Shown here: piece by piece, positions 1 through 8,376 of the stretch
Layout: every line of letters starts with the position of its first letter
How positions within the stretch are numbered: the first letter of the stretch is position 1
DNA from: Rhodococcus sp. OK302
GTDB lineage: Bacteria; Actinomycetota; Actinomycetes; Mycobacteriales; Mycobacteriaceae
Assembly (NCBI RefSeq): GCF_002245895.1
Contig: NZ_NPJZ01000001.1
Coordinates: forward strand, 3,012,501-3,076,500
DNA: 64,000 bases
Direction of reading: 5' to 3'
Program-made: the position numbers and the translations under genes
Notes under the pieces: generated by a model
Databases searched by the model: none
What the model was told of the DNA's origin: nothing
What the model saw: the letters and a program-made list of their open reading frames with translations, nothing else

Positions 1-334
1 GGCTATTCGAGAAGCCGACAACGCACACCTGCTGCGTCAGTCGGGTGCGGATTCGGTGGTCCTCTCCTCGGAGACGGCGGGTCGACTCCTCGGCATCGCT
101 ACGACCACACCCACTGTCGTCGAAATGATCGAAGATCTGCTCACGCCGGAGGCCGGGTTCGCCATTGCCGAGCGAGCCGTCGAACGCGACGAGGTCGGCG
201 GATCACCGCGCCACCTTTCGGACATCGTGCTCGGAGTCGTGCGCGACGGTCGACTGGTCCGCGTGGGTACACCCGAGGTCGACGCTATCGAAGCGGAAGA
301 TCGACTGCTCTACATCCGACGCGTCGCGAACTGA
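1..334 (+). CDS. Potassium channel/TrkA-C family protein, C-terminal fragment
   Basis: The reading frame is open from the window edge (codons begin at base 2), so only the last ~110 residues are present. The visible part contains a stretch like the end of a RCK/TrkA-N nucleotide-binding domain (LLRQSGADSVVLSSETAGRLLG) followed by a TrkA-C-like segment ending in RLLYIRRVAN. In M. tuberculosis the gene next to nudC (Rv3200c) is a TrkA-domain potassium channel, which fits both sequence and position. The protein would gate K+ flux at the membrane; the pore region lies outside the window. It ends 21 bp before nudC on the same strand. Confidence 0.75.
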   Translation, partial: AIREADNAHLLRQSGADSVVLSSETAGRLLGIATTTPTVVEMIEDLLTPEAGFAIAERAVERDEVGGSPRHLSDIVLGVVRDGRLVRVGTPEVDAIEAEDRLLYIRRVAN

Positions 335-355
335 TGAGAACCGCGCAGTAATGTC

Positions 356-1258
356 GTGAGCGTGAACGACTTCCAGCTGACCGAAACGCCGTTGCTATCC
401 CGTTCGAGCGTCGGCCGCGCCGAAGAATTGCGGTCTGACGAAGCTGCGCTGACAGGTGGTTGGAGCGACGCGCTGCTCCTGCGGGTTACTTCGCGCGGAC
501 AGGTCAAGGCGTCGGACGGACAGTTGGTGTTCGGCGAAGCCACCGAACTCGGCGCGGAACCGGTTCGCGGCGCGGTGTTCCTGGGCATTCGGGACAACCG
601 CCACGTCTGGGCCGTACGGGTGTCCTTGCTTGCCGGTGCGTTGTCGGATCTGCGGGTGTTGGGCGGAACTCTCGACGACGCCGACGCAGGTTTGTTGACC
701 GGCGCGATCGCCATTCTGAACTGGCACGACAGTGCCGGATTCAGCGCGATCGACGGGGCTCCGAGCGAGCCGACGATGTCCGGGTGGTCGCGCATTTCCA
801 CGACTACCGGACATGAAGAGTTTCCCCGCACCGACCCCGCAGTGATCTGCCTGGTGCATGACGGCGCGGATCGCGTTTTGCTGGCGCGGCAGCCGACGTG
901 GCCACCGCGCAGGTTTTCGATCTTGGCCGGCTTCGTCGAAGCCGGGGAGTCGCTCGAGACGTGTGTGGTCCGTGAGATCAAGGAAGAAGTGGGCGTCGAC
1001 GTCCACAGCGTGCGCTATCTGGGCAGTCAGCCGTGGCCGTTCCCACGCTCGGTGATGTTGGGGTTCACGGCAATCGGCGACCCCGCCGCTCCGCTGGTGT
1101 TCGCGGACGGCGAGATCGCCGAAGGAAACTGGTTCACAAAAGACGAGGTGCGCGCGGCTCTCGAGTTGGGCGATTGGGCGTCCGACGCCGATGCGCCGTT
1201 GCTCCTGCCCGGCTCGATCTCGATTGCGCGAGGCATGCTCGAAAGCTGGGTCAAATAA
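356..1258 (+). CDS. nudC: NAD(+)/NADH pyrophosphatase NudC (NUDIX)
   Basis: Protein of 300 residues that hydrolyses NAD(H) to NMN(H) and AMP. The C-terminal half carries a complete NUDIX box (GFVEAGESLE... REIKEEVGV) followed by the NudC signature SQPWPFPRS. The zinc-ribbon cysteines seen in the E. coli enzyme are missing, as I recall for the mycobacterial protein. The motif has Pro in SQPWPF. GTG at 356 is used; a second in-frame GTG at 362 is possible and no strong Shine-Dalgarno separates them. It converges on the mycoredoxin gene with a 3 bp gap. The neighbourhood matches M. tuberculosis Rv3199c. Confidence 0.93.
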   Translation: MSVNDFQLTETPLLSRSSVGRAEELRSDEAALTGGWSDALLLRVTSRGQVKASDGQLVFGEATELGAEPVRGAVFLGIRDNRHVWAVRVSLLAGALSDLRVLGGTLDDADAGLLTGAIAILNWHDSAGFSAIDGAPSEPTMSGWSRISTTTGHEEFPRTDPAVICLVHDGADRVLLARQPTWPPRRFSILAGFVEAGESLETCVVREIKEEVGVDVHSVRYLGSQPWPFPRSVMLGFTAIGDPAAPLVFADGEIAEGNWFTKDEVRAALELGDWASDADAPLLLPGSISIARGMLESWVK

Positions 1259-1261
1259 CCA

Positions 1262-1519
1262 CTACAACCCCAGTGCAGCCTTCACCTGATTGAGCGACGG
1301 GTTCGTTTCGACGCTTCCGTCGGCGTACTTCACGGTCGGGACGATGTGGTTGCCGTCATTGACGCTGCCGACAAATTCGGCTGCAGCCGGATCGTTCTCG
1401 ATGTCGATCTCGGTGTACTCGATGCCCGACGCGTTGAGCTGAGTCTTGAGGCGGCGGCAGTAGCCGCACCACGTCGTCGAGTAGATGGTTAGGGCCGGTG
1501 CATTTTCGGTAGTGGTCAC
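1262..1519 (-). CDS. Mycoredoxin (glutaredoxin-like, CGYC)
   Basis: Small 85-residue thioredoxin-fold protein with the active site WCGYC near residues 17-21 and a cis-Pro segment HIVPTVKYADG. The CGYC motif is typical of mycoredoxin-1, which reduces mixed disulfides with mycothiol in actinobacteria; this is family knowledge. The GTG at 1519 gives the expected length. It sits between nudC and uvrD2 as does Rv3198A in M. tuberculosis and is divergent from uvrD2. Confidence 0.9.
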   Translation of the reverse strand: MTTTENAPALTIYSTTWCGYCRRLKTQLNASGIEYTEIDIENDPAAAEFVGSVNDGNHIVPTVKYADGSVETNPSLNQVKAALGL

Positions 1520-1634
1520 GGCGCCTATAACACCATGACTGCGGCTGTTGTTCCGCAATCGAGGGTGTTCTCTTCCCCACATCGTGGTGGGCAGGCCGAC
1601 GGACGTGTCGGTCCTTCCTGCCATGATGGTGCTC

Positions 1635-3740
1635 ATGCCTGCGGACACCGGACTGGACCCCGAACAATCAGCCGCCGTGCTCGCTCCGCGCGGCCCGGTT
1701 TGTGTTCTTGCGGGCGCCGGAACAGGCAAGACCCGCACCATCACCCGGCGGATCGCGCATCTGGTTGCCGACGGACATGTGTCGGCCGGACAGGTGCTGG
1801 CCGTGACATTCACGGCCCGTGCGGCCGGTGAGATGCGTGGTCGTCTGCGTGAACTCGGTGTCGGTGGCAGTGGCCCGCAAGTGCAGGCCCGCACCTTCCA
1901 CGCTGCAGCACTGCGGCAGCTCAAGTACTTCTGGCCACAGGTGGTCGGTGACTCGGAGTGGCGGCTGCTGGACCGAAAGTTCTCGGTTGTCAGCAGCGCC
2001 GCGGCTCGGGTGGGATTGCCGACCAGTTCCGAAAGTATTCGCGACCTCGCGAGCGAGATTGAGTGGTCCAAGGCTTCGTTGATCGCGCCGGAGGACTATC
2101 CACGCGCCATCGCCAAGATTCGCCGTGAAGCTCCGGTTGATCCCGAGAAGGTCGCTGCGGTCTACTTGGCTTACGAAGAGTTGAAGGCGCGCGGCCAGGA
2201 CGGCATGCTGCTCGACTTCGACGATCTCCTGCTGCACACAGCGGCGGCGCTCGAAGAGCATTCGTCGGTAGCCGACGAGTTCCGCGAGCGGTACCGATGC
2301 TTCGTAGTGGACGAGTACCAGGACGTCACCCCGTTGCAGCAGCGAGTTCTCGACGCGTGGCTCGGTGACCGTGACGATCTCACTGTGGTCGGCGACGCCA
2401 ACCAGACCATCTACTCGTTCACCGGCGCCACCCCGAACTACCTTCTCGACTTCTCGCGGAAGTTTCCCGAGGCGACGGTGGTCCGGCTCGAGCGGGACTA
2501 CCGATCGACTCCCGAAGTGGTCTCACTCGCCAACCGCGTCATCGGCGCCGCGAGTGGGCGTATCGCGGGTACCCGTTTGCAACTCATCGGTCAGCGGGCG
2601 CCGGGTCCGGAACCGGAGTTTGCGGAGTTCAACGACGAGCCGTCCGAGGCTCTCGGTATCGCTCGTGCGGTCAAACGTCTGATCGCGGCGGGCACGCCGG
2701 CAGCCGAGATCGCGATTCTGTACCGGATCAACGCACAATCCGAAGTGCACGAGCAAGCATTGACCAAGTTGGGCATACCGTTTCAGGTGCGCGGCGGCGA
2801 GGGATTCTTCACCCGTACCGAGGTCCGCCAAGCGGTAACCGCCCTGCGGCAGGCGGGTAACCGTGACGATCTACCCGACGGGGCAGACAGCGGCACCGGT
2901 CTTCTTGCGTTGGTCCGCGCTGTGCTGGCGCCACTCGGGCTCACCAACGAGGAACCGTCGGGCACCCAGGCACGTGAACGCTGGGCGTCCCTGACGGCTC
3001 TGGTGGCACTCACCGAGGAGCAGTTGGTCCACGAACCTGAACTCACGCTGCCGGGTCTCTTGCAGGAGCTCACAGCGCGTGCCGAATCGCGGCACCCACC
3101 GACAGTGCAAGGTGTCACCCTGGCGTCACTGCACGCGGCCAAGGGCCTCGAATGGGACGCGGTGTTCCTGGTCGGCCTCAACGACGGAACCCTGCCGATC
3201 CAACATGTGCTCGGCGATTCCAATTCGGCCCCCGACGAGGTCGCGGTGGAAGAAGAGCGTCGACTCCTCTACGTCGGTGTGACGCGCGCCCGTGAGCACC
3301 TTCACTTGTCGTGGGCATTGGCGCGGAACGAGGGCGGCCGCAAATCGCGTCGACGCTCCCGTTTCCTCAATGGTTTGATCCCCGAAGACTCGCCGGCTTC
3401 GCGTGTTGCTGCTCCGGCAGCGTCGAACAAGAAGCGTCCGCGCTGCCGGATCTGCGGAAAACCGCTGATCGGAACGTCGTCGACCATGCTGGGCCGATGC
3501 GAGAAGTGCCCGTCCGACATCGACGTCGAACTGCTCGAGAGCTTGCGAGCCTGGCGTCTGGACAAGTCGCGGGAACTGAAGGTGCCGGCGTACGTCGTGT
3601 TCAGCGACAACACGCTGACCGCGATTGCCGAACAGCGACCGCAGGACAACCGCGGGTTGGTTGCGATTCCGGGCATCGGGCCGAAGAAACTCGAGAATTT
3701 CGGTGAAGACGTCCTGGCGGTCATCAAGGGAAAGCAGTAG
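1635..3740 (+). CDS. uvrD2: ATP-dependent DNA helicase UvrD2
   Basis: Superfamily 1A 3'-5' helicase of about 701 residues from ATG 1635, close to the 700 of M. tuberculosis UvrD2; in-frame ATGs at 1623 and 1626 and an upstream extension from 1548 are alternatives. Near the N-terminus is Walker A GAGTGKT; later come [11 protein letters not shown] (motif II), [10 protein letters not shown] (motif III), [15 protein letters not shown] (motif V) and [11 protein letters not shown] (motif VI). The C-terminal part has the tetracysteine linker (CRIC...CEKC) and an HRDC domain (ending [18 protein letters not shown]) that distinguish UvrD2 from UvrD1. It lies immediately upstream of the whiB7 regulatory region. 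Confidence 0.95.
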   Translation: MPADTGLDPEQSAAVLAPRGPVCVLAGAGTGKTRTITRRIAHLVADGHVSAGQVLAVTFTARAAGEMRGRLRELGVGGSGPQVQARTFHAAALRQLKYFWPQVVGDSEWRLLDRKFSVVSSAAARVGLPTSSESIRDLASEIEWSKASLIAPEDYPRAIAKIRREAPVDPEKVAAVYLAYEELKARGQDGMLLDFDDLLLHTAAALEEHSSVADEFRERYRCFVVDEYQDVTPLQQRVLDAWLGDRDDLTVVGDANQTIYSFTGATPNYLLDFSRKFPEATVVRLERDYRSTPEVVSLANRVIGAASGRIAGTRLQLIGQRAPGPEPEFAEFNDEPSEALGIARAVKRLIAAGTPAAEIAILYRINAQSEVHEQALTKLGIPFQVRGGEGFFTRTEVRQAVTALRQAGNRDDLPDGADSGTGLLALVRAVLAPLGLTNEEPSGTQARERWASLTALVALTEEQLVHEPELTLPGLLQELTARAESRHPPTVQGVTLASLHAAKGLEWDAVFLVGLNDGTLPIQHVLGDSNSAPDEVAVEEERRLLYVGVTRAREHLHLSWALARNEGGRKSRRRSRFLNGLIPEDSPASRVAAPAASNKKRPRCRICGKPLIGTSSTMLGRCEKCPSDIDVELLESLRAWRLDKSRELKVPAYVVFSDNTLTAIAEQRPQDNRGLVAIPGIGPKKLENFGEDVLAVIKGKQ

Positions 3741-3763
3741 CTGTCCCTGAATAACCGCAGGTC

Positions 3764-3801
3764 AAAAATAGGTTGTGCAGATTCACGGAGTTCTCTAGTC
3801 T
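3764..3801 (+). promoter_or_regulatory. whiB7 promoter with WhiB7-type AT box
   Basis: A sigma-A-like promoter: -35 TTGTGC (3773-3778), 17 bp spacer, -10 TAGTCT (3796-3801). An AT run, AAAAAT (3764-3769), ends three bases before the -35. WhiB7 is known to activate its own and other promoters by binding an AT-rich patch a few bases upstream of a sigma-A -35, so this arrangement fits autoactivation. The transcript would start near 3808 and carry a leader of nearly 390 nt before whiB7. Confidence 0.7.
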
Positions 3802-3871
3802 GGATTCCAGCGTTACGGGGAAACTCGTGCGCAGAAATTATCCGGACCGAATAGAAATGGAGGTGGCAAAA

Positions 3872-4033
3872 ATGACGAACTTGATTTCCTATGAAGCGTG
3901 CGCTCACGCAAAGTTCGCTGTTGCCGCCCCCGTGCGGCCCGAAGCAGCGGCCAAGGCGCAACATGCGTCGCGCCTGCGCTTCCTAGCAGCTGCACCGTCC
4001 GTGGTCCGAAGCTATCGAGGTTTTTCTCGGTAA
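3872..4033 (+). CDS. whiB7 leader peptide (uORF)
   Basis: A 53-codon open frame (start MTNLISYEACAHAKF, end RSYRGFSR) in the whiB7 leader. ATG 3872 is preceded by a strong GGAGG at 3859-3863 with 8 nt spacing. It is Ala-rich (AAAPS, EAAAKA) with no recognisable domain. The stop codon is followed after 20 bases by an intrinsic terminator. Upstream ORFs that sense ribosome stalling and control readthrough into whiB7 are established in actinobacteria, so the peptide is probably a translation sensor, not a functional product. The role is inferred from position. Confidence 0.75.
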   Translation: MTNLISYEACAHAKFAVAAPVRPEAAAKAQHASRLRFLAAAPSVVRSYRGFSR

Positions 4034-4053
4034 GGACCCACCCGTTCACTTAC

Positions 4054-4091
4054 GGCCACGGACCCGCACTTATGCGGACCGTGGCCTTTTT
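4054..4091 (+). terminator. Transcription attenuator in the whiB7 leader
   Basis: Arms GGCCACGG (4054-4061) and CCGTGGCC (4079-4086) pair perfectly. An inner hairpin CCGCA/TGCGG (4064-4068 with 4073-4077) has loop CTTA, and T5 follows at 4087-4091. It lies 20 bp after the leader-peptide stop and 104 bp before whiB7, so it would end most transcripts before the gene unless translation of the leader is perturbed. An anti-terminator pairing was not worked out. Confidence 0.85.
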
Positions 4092-4194
4092 GTTGGATCG
4101 CCCATTTCGGGGCTTCCGGCTCGGCTCAGGTTCGCGTCCATCGAACCCATTTTTTTGCGACACACGTTTCGCATCCGAGCACCAGGAGACCGAG

Positions 4195-4500
4195 TTGTCT
4201 ACGCAGACAAACCCAGGGACATCCGAAAATTCCGTAACTTTTATCGAGGTCGCTTCCACCCGCCGCGACCTGCCCTGCCGGGCATCCAACCCCGACCTCT
4301 GGTTCGCCGAGTCCCCGACAGAACTCGAGCAAGCCAAGGCGCTCTGCGCGCAGTGCCCCATCCGGTCTCGTTGTCTACGCGCAGCTATCGACCGCGCTGA
4401 GCCCTGGGGTGTCTGGGGCGGTGAAATTCTCGAGCAGGGGTCCGTCATCGCACGTAAGAGGCCGAGGGGTCGACCGCGTAAGCAGTTGGTGTGTGCGTGA
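4195..4500 (+). CDS. whiB7: Redox/antibiotic-response regulator WhiB7
   Basis: 101-residue [4Fe-4S] WhiB protein. Four cluster cysteines are visible (C28, C51, C54, C60, the last three in CAQCPIRSRC), followed by the GVWGG turn and a C-terminal AT-hook RGRPRK, the feature that marks WhiB7. WhiB7 binds sigma-A and activates intrinsic antibiotic-resistance genes. The best start is TTG 4195, with AGGAGA at 4184-4189; longer upstream readings cross the attenuator and are unlikely. Expression is probably controlled by autoactivation and by attenuation (see the promoter, leader peptide and terminator entries). It converges on the ABC1 gene with an 8 bp gap. Confidence 0.93.
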   Translation: MSTQTNPGTSENSVTFIEVASTRRDLPCRASNPDLWFAESPTELEQAKALCAQCPIRSRCLRAAIDRAEPWGVWGGEILEQGSVIARKRPRGRPRKQLVCA

Positions 4501-4508
4501 ATTGGCGC

Positions 4509-5849
4509 TTATTCGGCGGCCGGTTCCTCGATAACAGGATCCGCGAATCCCGGCAGCCACCGAGTCAGGATTTCCATGTACGGGGCATACGCGTCCAACT
4601 GGGCGCAGATGCCCACCGAGCCGAGAAGAACCCGGAAGATCATCAGATATTCAGGCGGCAGGTTGAGCGCTCGGGCCGTACGGAACTGCGCGCTGCTGAG
4701 ATCAGTGGCAGTTCCGGCGGCTCGCTGCAGCCATGATCGTGTGAAGTGGAACGACTCGGTCTGAATGGGATCGGTGAACGGACGCAGGTAATTGGCAATC
4801 TCCTGGTCGGTGACCGTGCGTCCGGGAATGACAAACCCGTTGGCGCGCAACAGTTCTGTGAGTTCGTCGAATCTTTCCTCGACGGCCAGACGGACCATGG
4901 TTCCCAGAATTGTGGGCAAGCCGTGCGGGAACGGCGCCGCAGCACCGAAGTCGATGACGCCCAAGCGGCCGTCGTCGAGGAGCATGAAGTTTCCGGGATG
5001 CGGATCGCAGTGAAGTAGTCCGACTCGCGCCGGTGAGGCGAAGTGGAATTCGGCGAGGAGCGCGCCTGCTGCATTGCGCTGCTCGGGTGTTCCGCTTTCG
5101 ATAATCCTGGTCAGAGGTGTGGCTGTCATCCATTCGGTGACAACAACTTTCGGCGCACTGGCCACGACACGCGGAACGACGAATTGAGGATCCCCGTCGA
5201 ACTCCTTCGCGAAGGCCCGTTGGTTGTCGGCCTCGATCCGGTAGTCGAGTTCTTCTTCCGTTCGCGCCGTGAACTCTTCGATGACCGGTCGCACGTCGAC
5301 GCCCGGCATCACCGAGCCGAAGAGGCCGGCAAATCTGCCGAGGGTCTTGAGATCGGCTCGCAAAGCTTCATCTGCGCCGGGGTACTGCACTTTGACGGCT
5401 ACGTCGCGGCCGTCCGACCACACGGCGCGGTGGACCTGTCCGATACTGGCCGATGCGGTGGGGGTGTCGTCGAACGACTGGAATCGCTCACGCCACTTCG
5501 TTCCCAGCTGCTGGTCCAACATTTTGTGAACCTGTTTGACGGGGAGCGGCGGAGCGGCGGCCTGGAGCTTGTTCAATGATTCGCGGTACGGCTCGGCGAA
5601 TTCCTCCGGAATTGCCGCCTCCATGACGCTGAGGGCCTGCCCGAGCTTCATGGCGCCGCCCTTGAGTTCCCCGAGAACTGCGAACAACTGCTCGGCGGCT
5701 CTTGCGCTCAACTGCGCGTCGATCGCGCCCTTATCGCCGCCGGCGAGCTTGCGCCCGAAGCCCATGGCAGCACGCCCTGCCATGCCGATCGGAATGCTTG
5801 CGAGTTTGGCAGTTCGGGCGGAGCTCTTGCGTGGGATCTCAGACACCAC
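4509..5849 (-). CDS. ABC1/UbiB (AarF) family atypical kinase
   Basis: 446 residues, GTG start (5849 or the adjacent 5846). The ABC1 signature KGGAMKLGQALS (KxGQ) lies near residues 62-73, the family Ala-rich loop ASASIGQVH near 130, the catalytic-loop equivalent HCDPHPGNFM near 280 and the metal-binding VIDFGAA shortly after. UbiB-type proteins have ATPase activity linked to isoprenoid lipid and quinone metabolism; the substrate here is unknown. It corresponds to M. tuberculosis Rv3197, also beside whiB7 and reported in the WhiB7 regulon. It starts 4 bp after the stop of the next upstream gene, so the two are probably co-transcribed. Confidence 0.85.
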   Translation of the reverse strand: MVSEIPRKSSARTAKLASIPIGMAGRAAMGFGRKLAGGDKGAIDAQLSARAAEQLFAVLGELKGGAMKLGQALSVMEAAIPEEFAEPYRESLNKLQAAAPPLPVKQVHKMLDQQLGTKWRERFQSFDDTPTASASIGQVHRAVWSDGRDVAVKVQYPGADEALRADLKTLGRFAGLFGSVMPGVDVRPVIEEFTARTEEELDYRIEADNQRAFAKEFDGDPQFVVPRVVASAPKVVVTEWMTATPLTRIIESGTPEQRNAAGALLAEFHFASPARVGLLHCDPHPGNFMLLDDGRLGVIDFGAAAPFPHGLPTILGTMVRLAVEERFDELTELLRANGFVIPGRTVTDQEIANYLRPFTDPIQTESFHFTRSWLQRAAGTATDLSSAQFRTARALNLPPEYLMIFRVLLGSVGICAQLDAYAPYMEILTRWLPGFADPVIEEPAAE

Positions 5850-5853
5850 ACCA

Positions 5854-6783
5854 TCATGTCTGACGGACGCGTCCGGCGCCCGTCACCGGGGCGAGGTAGA
5901 AGCAACTGCACGACGTTTGTCGAGGCCAGTGGCGCATTGTGATTCGATACGGGACCAGATCGATTTCGAGGGTCGTGAACAAACTTGCGGGTGGTGTTGC
6001 TTCGCTCGCCCTCATTGCCGACGATATCTCGGACAACGCGAGTGCCGTTGTCGCGTGGATCATCGCCGGATCGGCGTACCCGGCGCTGCCCAGCAACTGG
6101 GACGCGAGGTGCAGCCAATCCGGATCATGAGCGGCTCGGGTGATGTCCGCGCACCGCAGGCAACTCGAGTGGCCGGGCAGAACCAGCGGTCCGACGACGC
6201 CGGATCCGTCACGAACGTGCACGGCGAGGTGGGGGATTCCGGCACGAACGAGGTCGGCAACCAGGCGCGGATCGGTGACGACGTTGTCGGTCAGGACAAC
6301 CAAGGCGTTCTGCCAATCGGCTACGAGGTGACTGCCGCGGTACCCGTGCGAACGTTGGACCGGTGAGTTTCCGTGGCGTAGCGCCTGCCTGATCGTGTCG
6401 GAGAGTGGACCTTGCCCGTGGATCCGGATCGATCCGGCGCGAACGGTCTCCTGACGACTCGGCCGCAGAAACCCGGCCGCGGTGAGTTCGGACACAAGCG
6501 CGGTCATGACGTCGGAGCTGATTCCTCGCTGAGCTGCCGTCCACGTCATCGTGGCGACACTCGTGTGCCCGTCCATCATGCGGAGCAACGACTGCATATC
6601 CCGGGCATCGACTCCGGGCGGCGGGGTCAGGACCACTGCTCGTTCGGGTTGCCAGCCCAACTGCAACCGGCCGTCGGGCCGCAAGAGCACAACGATCCGT
6701 GGGTCCCATTCGGGTCCCACGGATCGTGTGGTGTTCGGGGTGACGCTGGTGTTCGAGGTGAAGCGGCGATCGAGTGTGCTCAT
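5854..6783 (-). CDS. E1/ThiF-like, cyclodehydratase-domain-like protein
   Basis: About 309 residues. The middle has a ThiF/E1-like pattern (TDNVVTDPRLVADLVRAG) and the segment GPLVLPGHSSCLRC, which resembles the partner (E1-like) domain of azol(in)e cyclodehydratases. Cysteine pairs CLRC and, near the C-terminus, CSC could form a zinc site. No YcaO partner or precursor peptide is visible nearby. It matches M. tuberculosis Rv3196 in position. ATG 6783 is preferred over TTG 6786. It is tightly followed by the ABC1 kinase. Family resemblance was judged by eye; activity is unknown. Confidence 0.6.
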   Translation of the reverse strand: MSTLDRRFTSNTSVTPNTTRSVGPEWDPRIVVLLRPDGRLQLGWQPERAVVLTPPPGVDARDMQSLLRMMDGHTSVATMTWTAAQRGISSDVMTALVSELTAAGFLRPSRQETVRAGSIRIHGQGPLSDTIRQALRHGNSPVQRSHGYRGSHLVADWQNALVVLTDNVVTDPRLVADLVRAGIPHLAVHVRDGSGVVGPLVLPGHSSCLRCADITRAAHDPDWLHLASQLLGSAGYADPAMIHATTALALSEISSAMRASEATPPASLFTTLEIDLVPYRITMRHWPRQTSCSCFYLAPVTGAGRVRQT

Positions 6784-6893
6784 CAACCGATGGTGGCACT
6801 CGGCCAGACCGGCCAGGTGTCGAAAAAGCTAGTTATCCACAGACTCTCGCCGGGTCTGACCTGGCAATAGTCGTCGGATGAAAACTTTCTCGG

Positions 6894-8324
6894 TTACTTC
6901 TTGTCGTTGCTGCCGGAGTCGTTGGTACCGGAGTCTTCGTCGCGAGTCTTGTCCATTGCTTCCTCGGCGGCGCGTTCCTTGGCGAGCAATGCCTCGAGTT
7001 GAGCCATCGGATCGTCGAAGTTTCCGGATTCTCCGACGCCGGTGACGCGCTCGACAAACGAGTTCGGGGCATCGAGATCACTGGAATCAGGGAGCAAATC
7101 CGGGTGTGACCAGATGCCGTCGCGGGTTTCCATTCCGGCTTCTGCTGTCAACCGCTGCCACAGTGCTGCGGCTTCACGAACCTTGCGCGGGCGCAGTTCG
7201 AGGCCGACCAGCGTTGCGAAGGTCTGCTCGGCCGGTCCGCCGGTAGCGCGTCGACGACGCAGCGTTTCACTCATCGCGGCAACGCCGGGAAGACGTTCAC
7301 CGAGTCCTGCGGTCACCACTGTTTCGACCCAGCCTTCAACCAGGGCGAGAAGGGTTTCGAGGCGCTCGAGTGCGGCCTTCTGCTCCGGAGTCGTCTGCGG
7401 TTCGAAGGTGCCCTGCTGCAACAGTGCTTCGAGCTTGGACGGATCTGCGAGGGCAGACGGGTCCAGGTCCTTGGCAAAATCTTCCATTGCCGAGAAGTCC
7501 ATCGTGATTCCGCGGGCGTATTCCTCGACGGTGGCGAGGACACGCTGACGCAACCACGGCACGTGGCTGTACAGGCGCTGATGCGCGGCTTCGCGGGCGG
7601 CGAGGAAAACCAGGATCTCCTGGTTGGGCTGTTCGAGTCCCTCGCTGAACGCCTGCACTGCTGCCGGCAGGAGTGCGGCCGTGCCGGCGGGGCCGAGGGG
7701 GAGTCCGATGTCGGTGGAGGAGAGAACTTCCTTGGACAGCTGCCCGAGGGCCTGACCGAGCTGTGAACCGAATGCGAGTCCACCCATCTGACCGAGCATT
7801 CCCAGCATCGGACCGGCCATTTGCGCAGCTTCGGGCGGTAGGCCCTGAGTCCACATGCCCGATACCTTCTCGGCAACCGGATCGCACAGGCGCTTCCAGG
7901 TGTCGATGGTGTTGTCGAGCCAGTCGTTGGGCGTCCAGGCGAGTGTCTTGGTTGCGCCGGCGGGCAGTGTTGTCACGGCGTCCAGCCACAATTCGGCGAG
8001 ATGGGCGGCGTCGGCAATGGCCTTGACGTTGCCTTCGGTGATGGGTGTCACCGAACCGATCTGCTGGCGAGCCAGCTTCTTCGCGACGTCGTAGTTGACG
8101 GGCCCGGATCCGCCGGATCCCATCGACGAACCCATGCCGCTGAGCATCTGGCCGAACTGGGTCAGCATTTGCCCGAGCTGCGCGGGATCGAAGCCGCCTT
8201 CGGGGCCGCCGGCGCCGAACCCGAATGGCATGTCACCGCCCCCGAACGGATTGCCACCGGCCGCGTTCTTGTCACGGTCGGGGTCGTCGTCGGAGTTGGA
8301 GAAGCCGAAGGGCGTGTTGCTCAT
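6894..8324 (-). CDS. DUF2342 family protein (zinc-metalloprotease/hydrolase-like)
   Basis: 476 residues. The N-terminal ~70 residues are Gly/Pro/Asp-rich and low-complexity (FGFGAGGPEGGFDPAQLGQM); the rest is the conserved helical domain of the actinobacterial DUF2342 family, recognised from LYSHVPWLRQRVLATVEEYA and LLALVEGWVETVV. Databases label the family a zinc-dependent metalloprotease, but no clean HExxH is visible here, so catalysis is uncertain. It corresponds to Rv3195. The C-terminus is acidic (TRDEDSGTNDSGSNDKK). It is divergent from the PDZ-Lon protease gene. Confidence 0.7.
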   Translation of the reverse strand: MSNTPFGFSNSDDDPDRDKNAAGGNPFGGGDMPFGFGAGGPEGGFDPAQLGQMLTQFGQMLSGMGSSMGSGGSGPVNYDVAKKLARQQIGSVTPITEGNVKAIADAAHLAELWLDAVTTLPAGATKTLAWTPNDWLDNTIDTWKRLCDPVAEKVSGMWTQGLPPEAAQMAGPMLGMLGQMGGLAFGSQLGQALGQLSKEVLSSTDIGLPLGPAGTAALLPAAVQAFSEGLEQPNQEILVFLAAREAAHQRLYSHVPWLRQRVLATVEEYARGITMDFSAMEDFAKDLDPSALADPSKLEALLQQGTFEPQTTPEQKAALERLETLLALVEGWVETVVTAGLGERLPGVAAMSETLRRRRATGGPAEQTFATLVGLELRPRKVREAAALWQRLTAEAGMETRDGIWSHPDLLPDSSDLDAPNSFVERVTGVGESGNFDDPMAQLEALLAKERAAEEAMDKTRDEDSGTNDSGSNDKK

Positions 8325-8376
8325 ACCTCAACGGTACAAGGGTTCTGGGGCTCGAGTAATGCACGCAGTCACGCTG

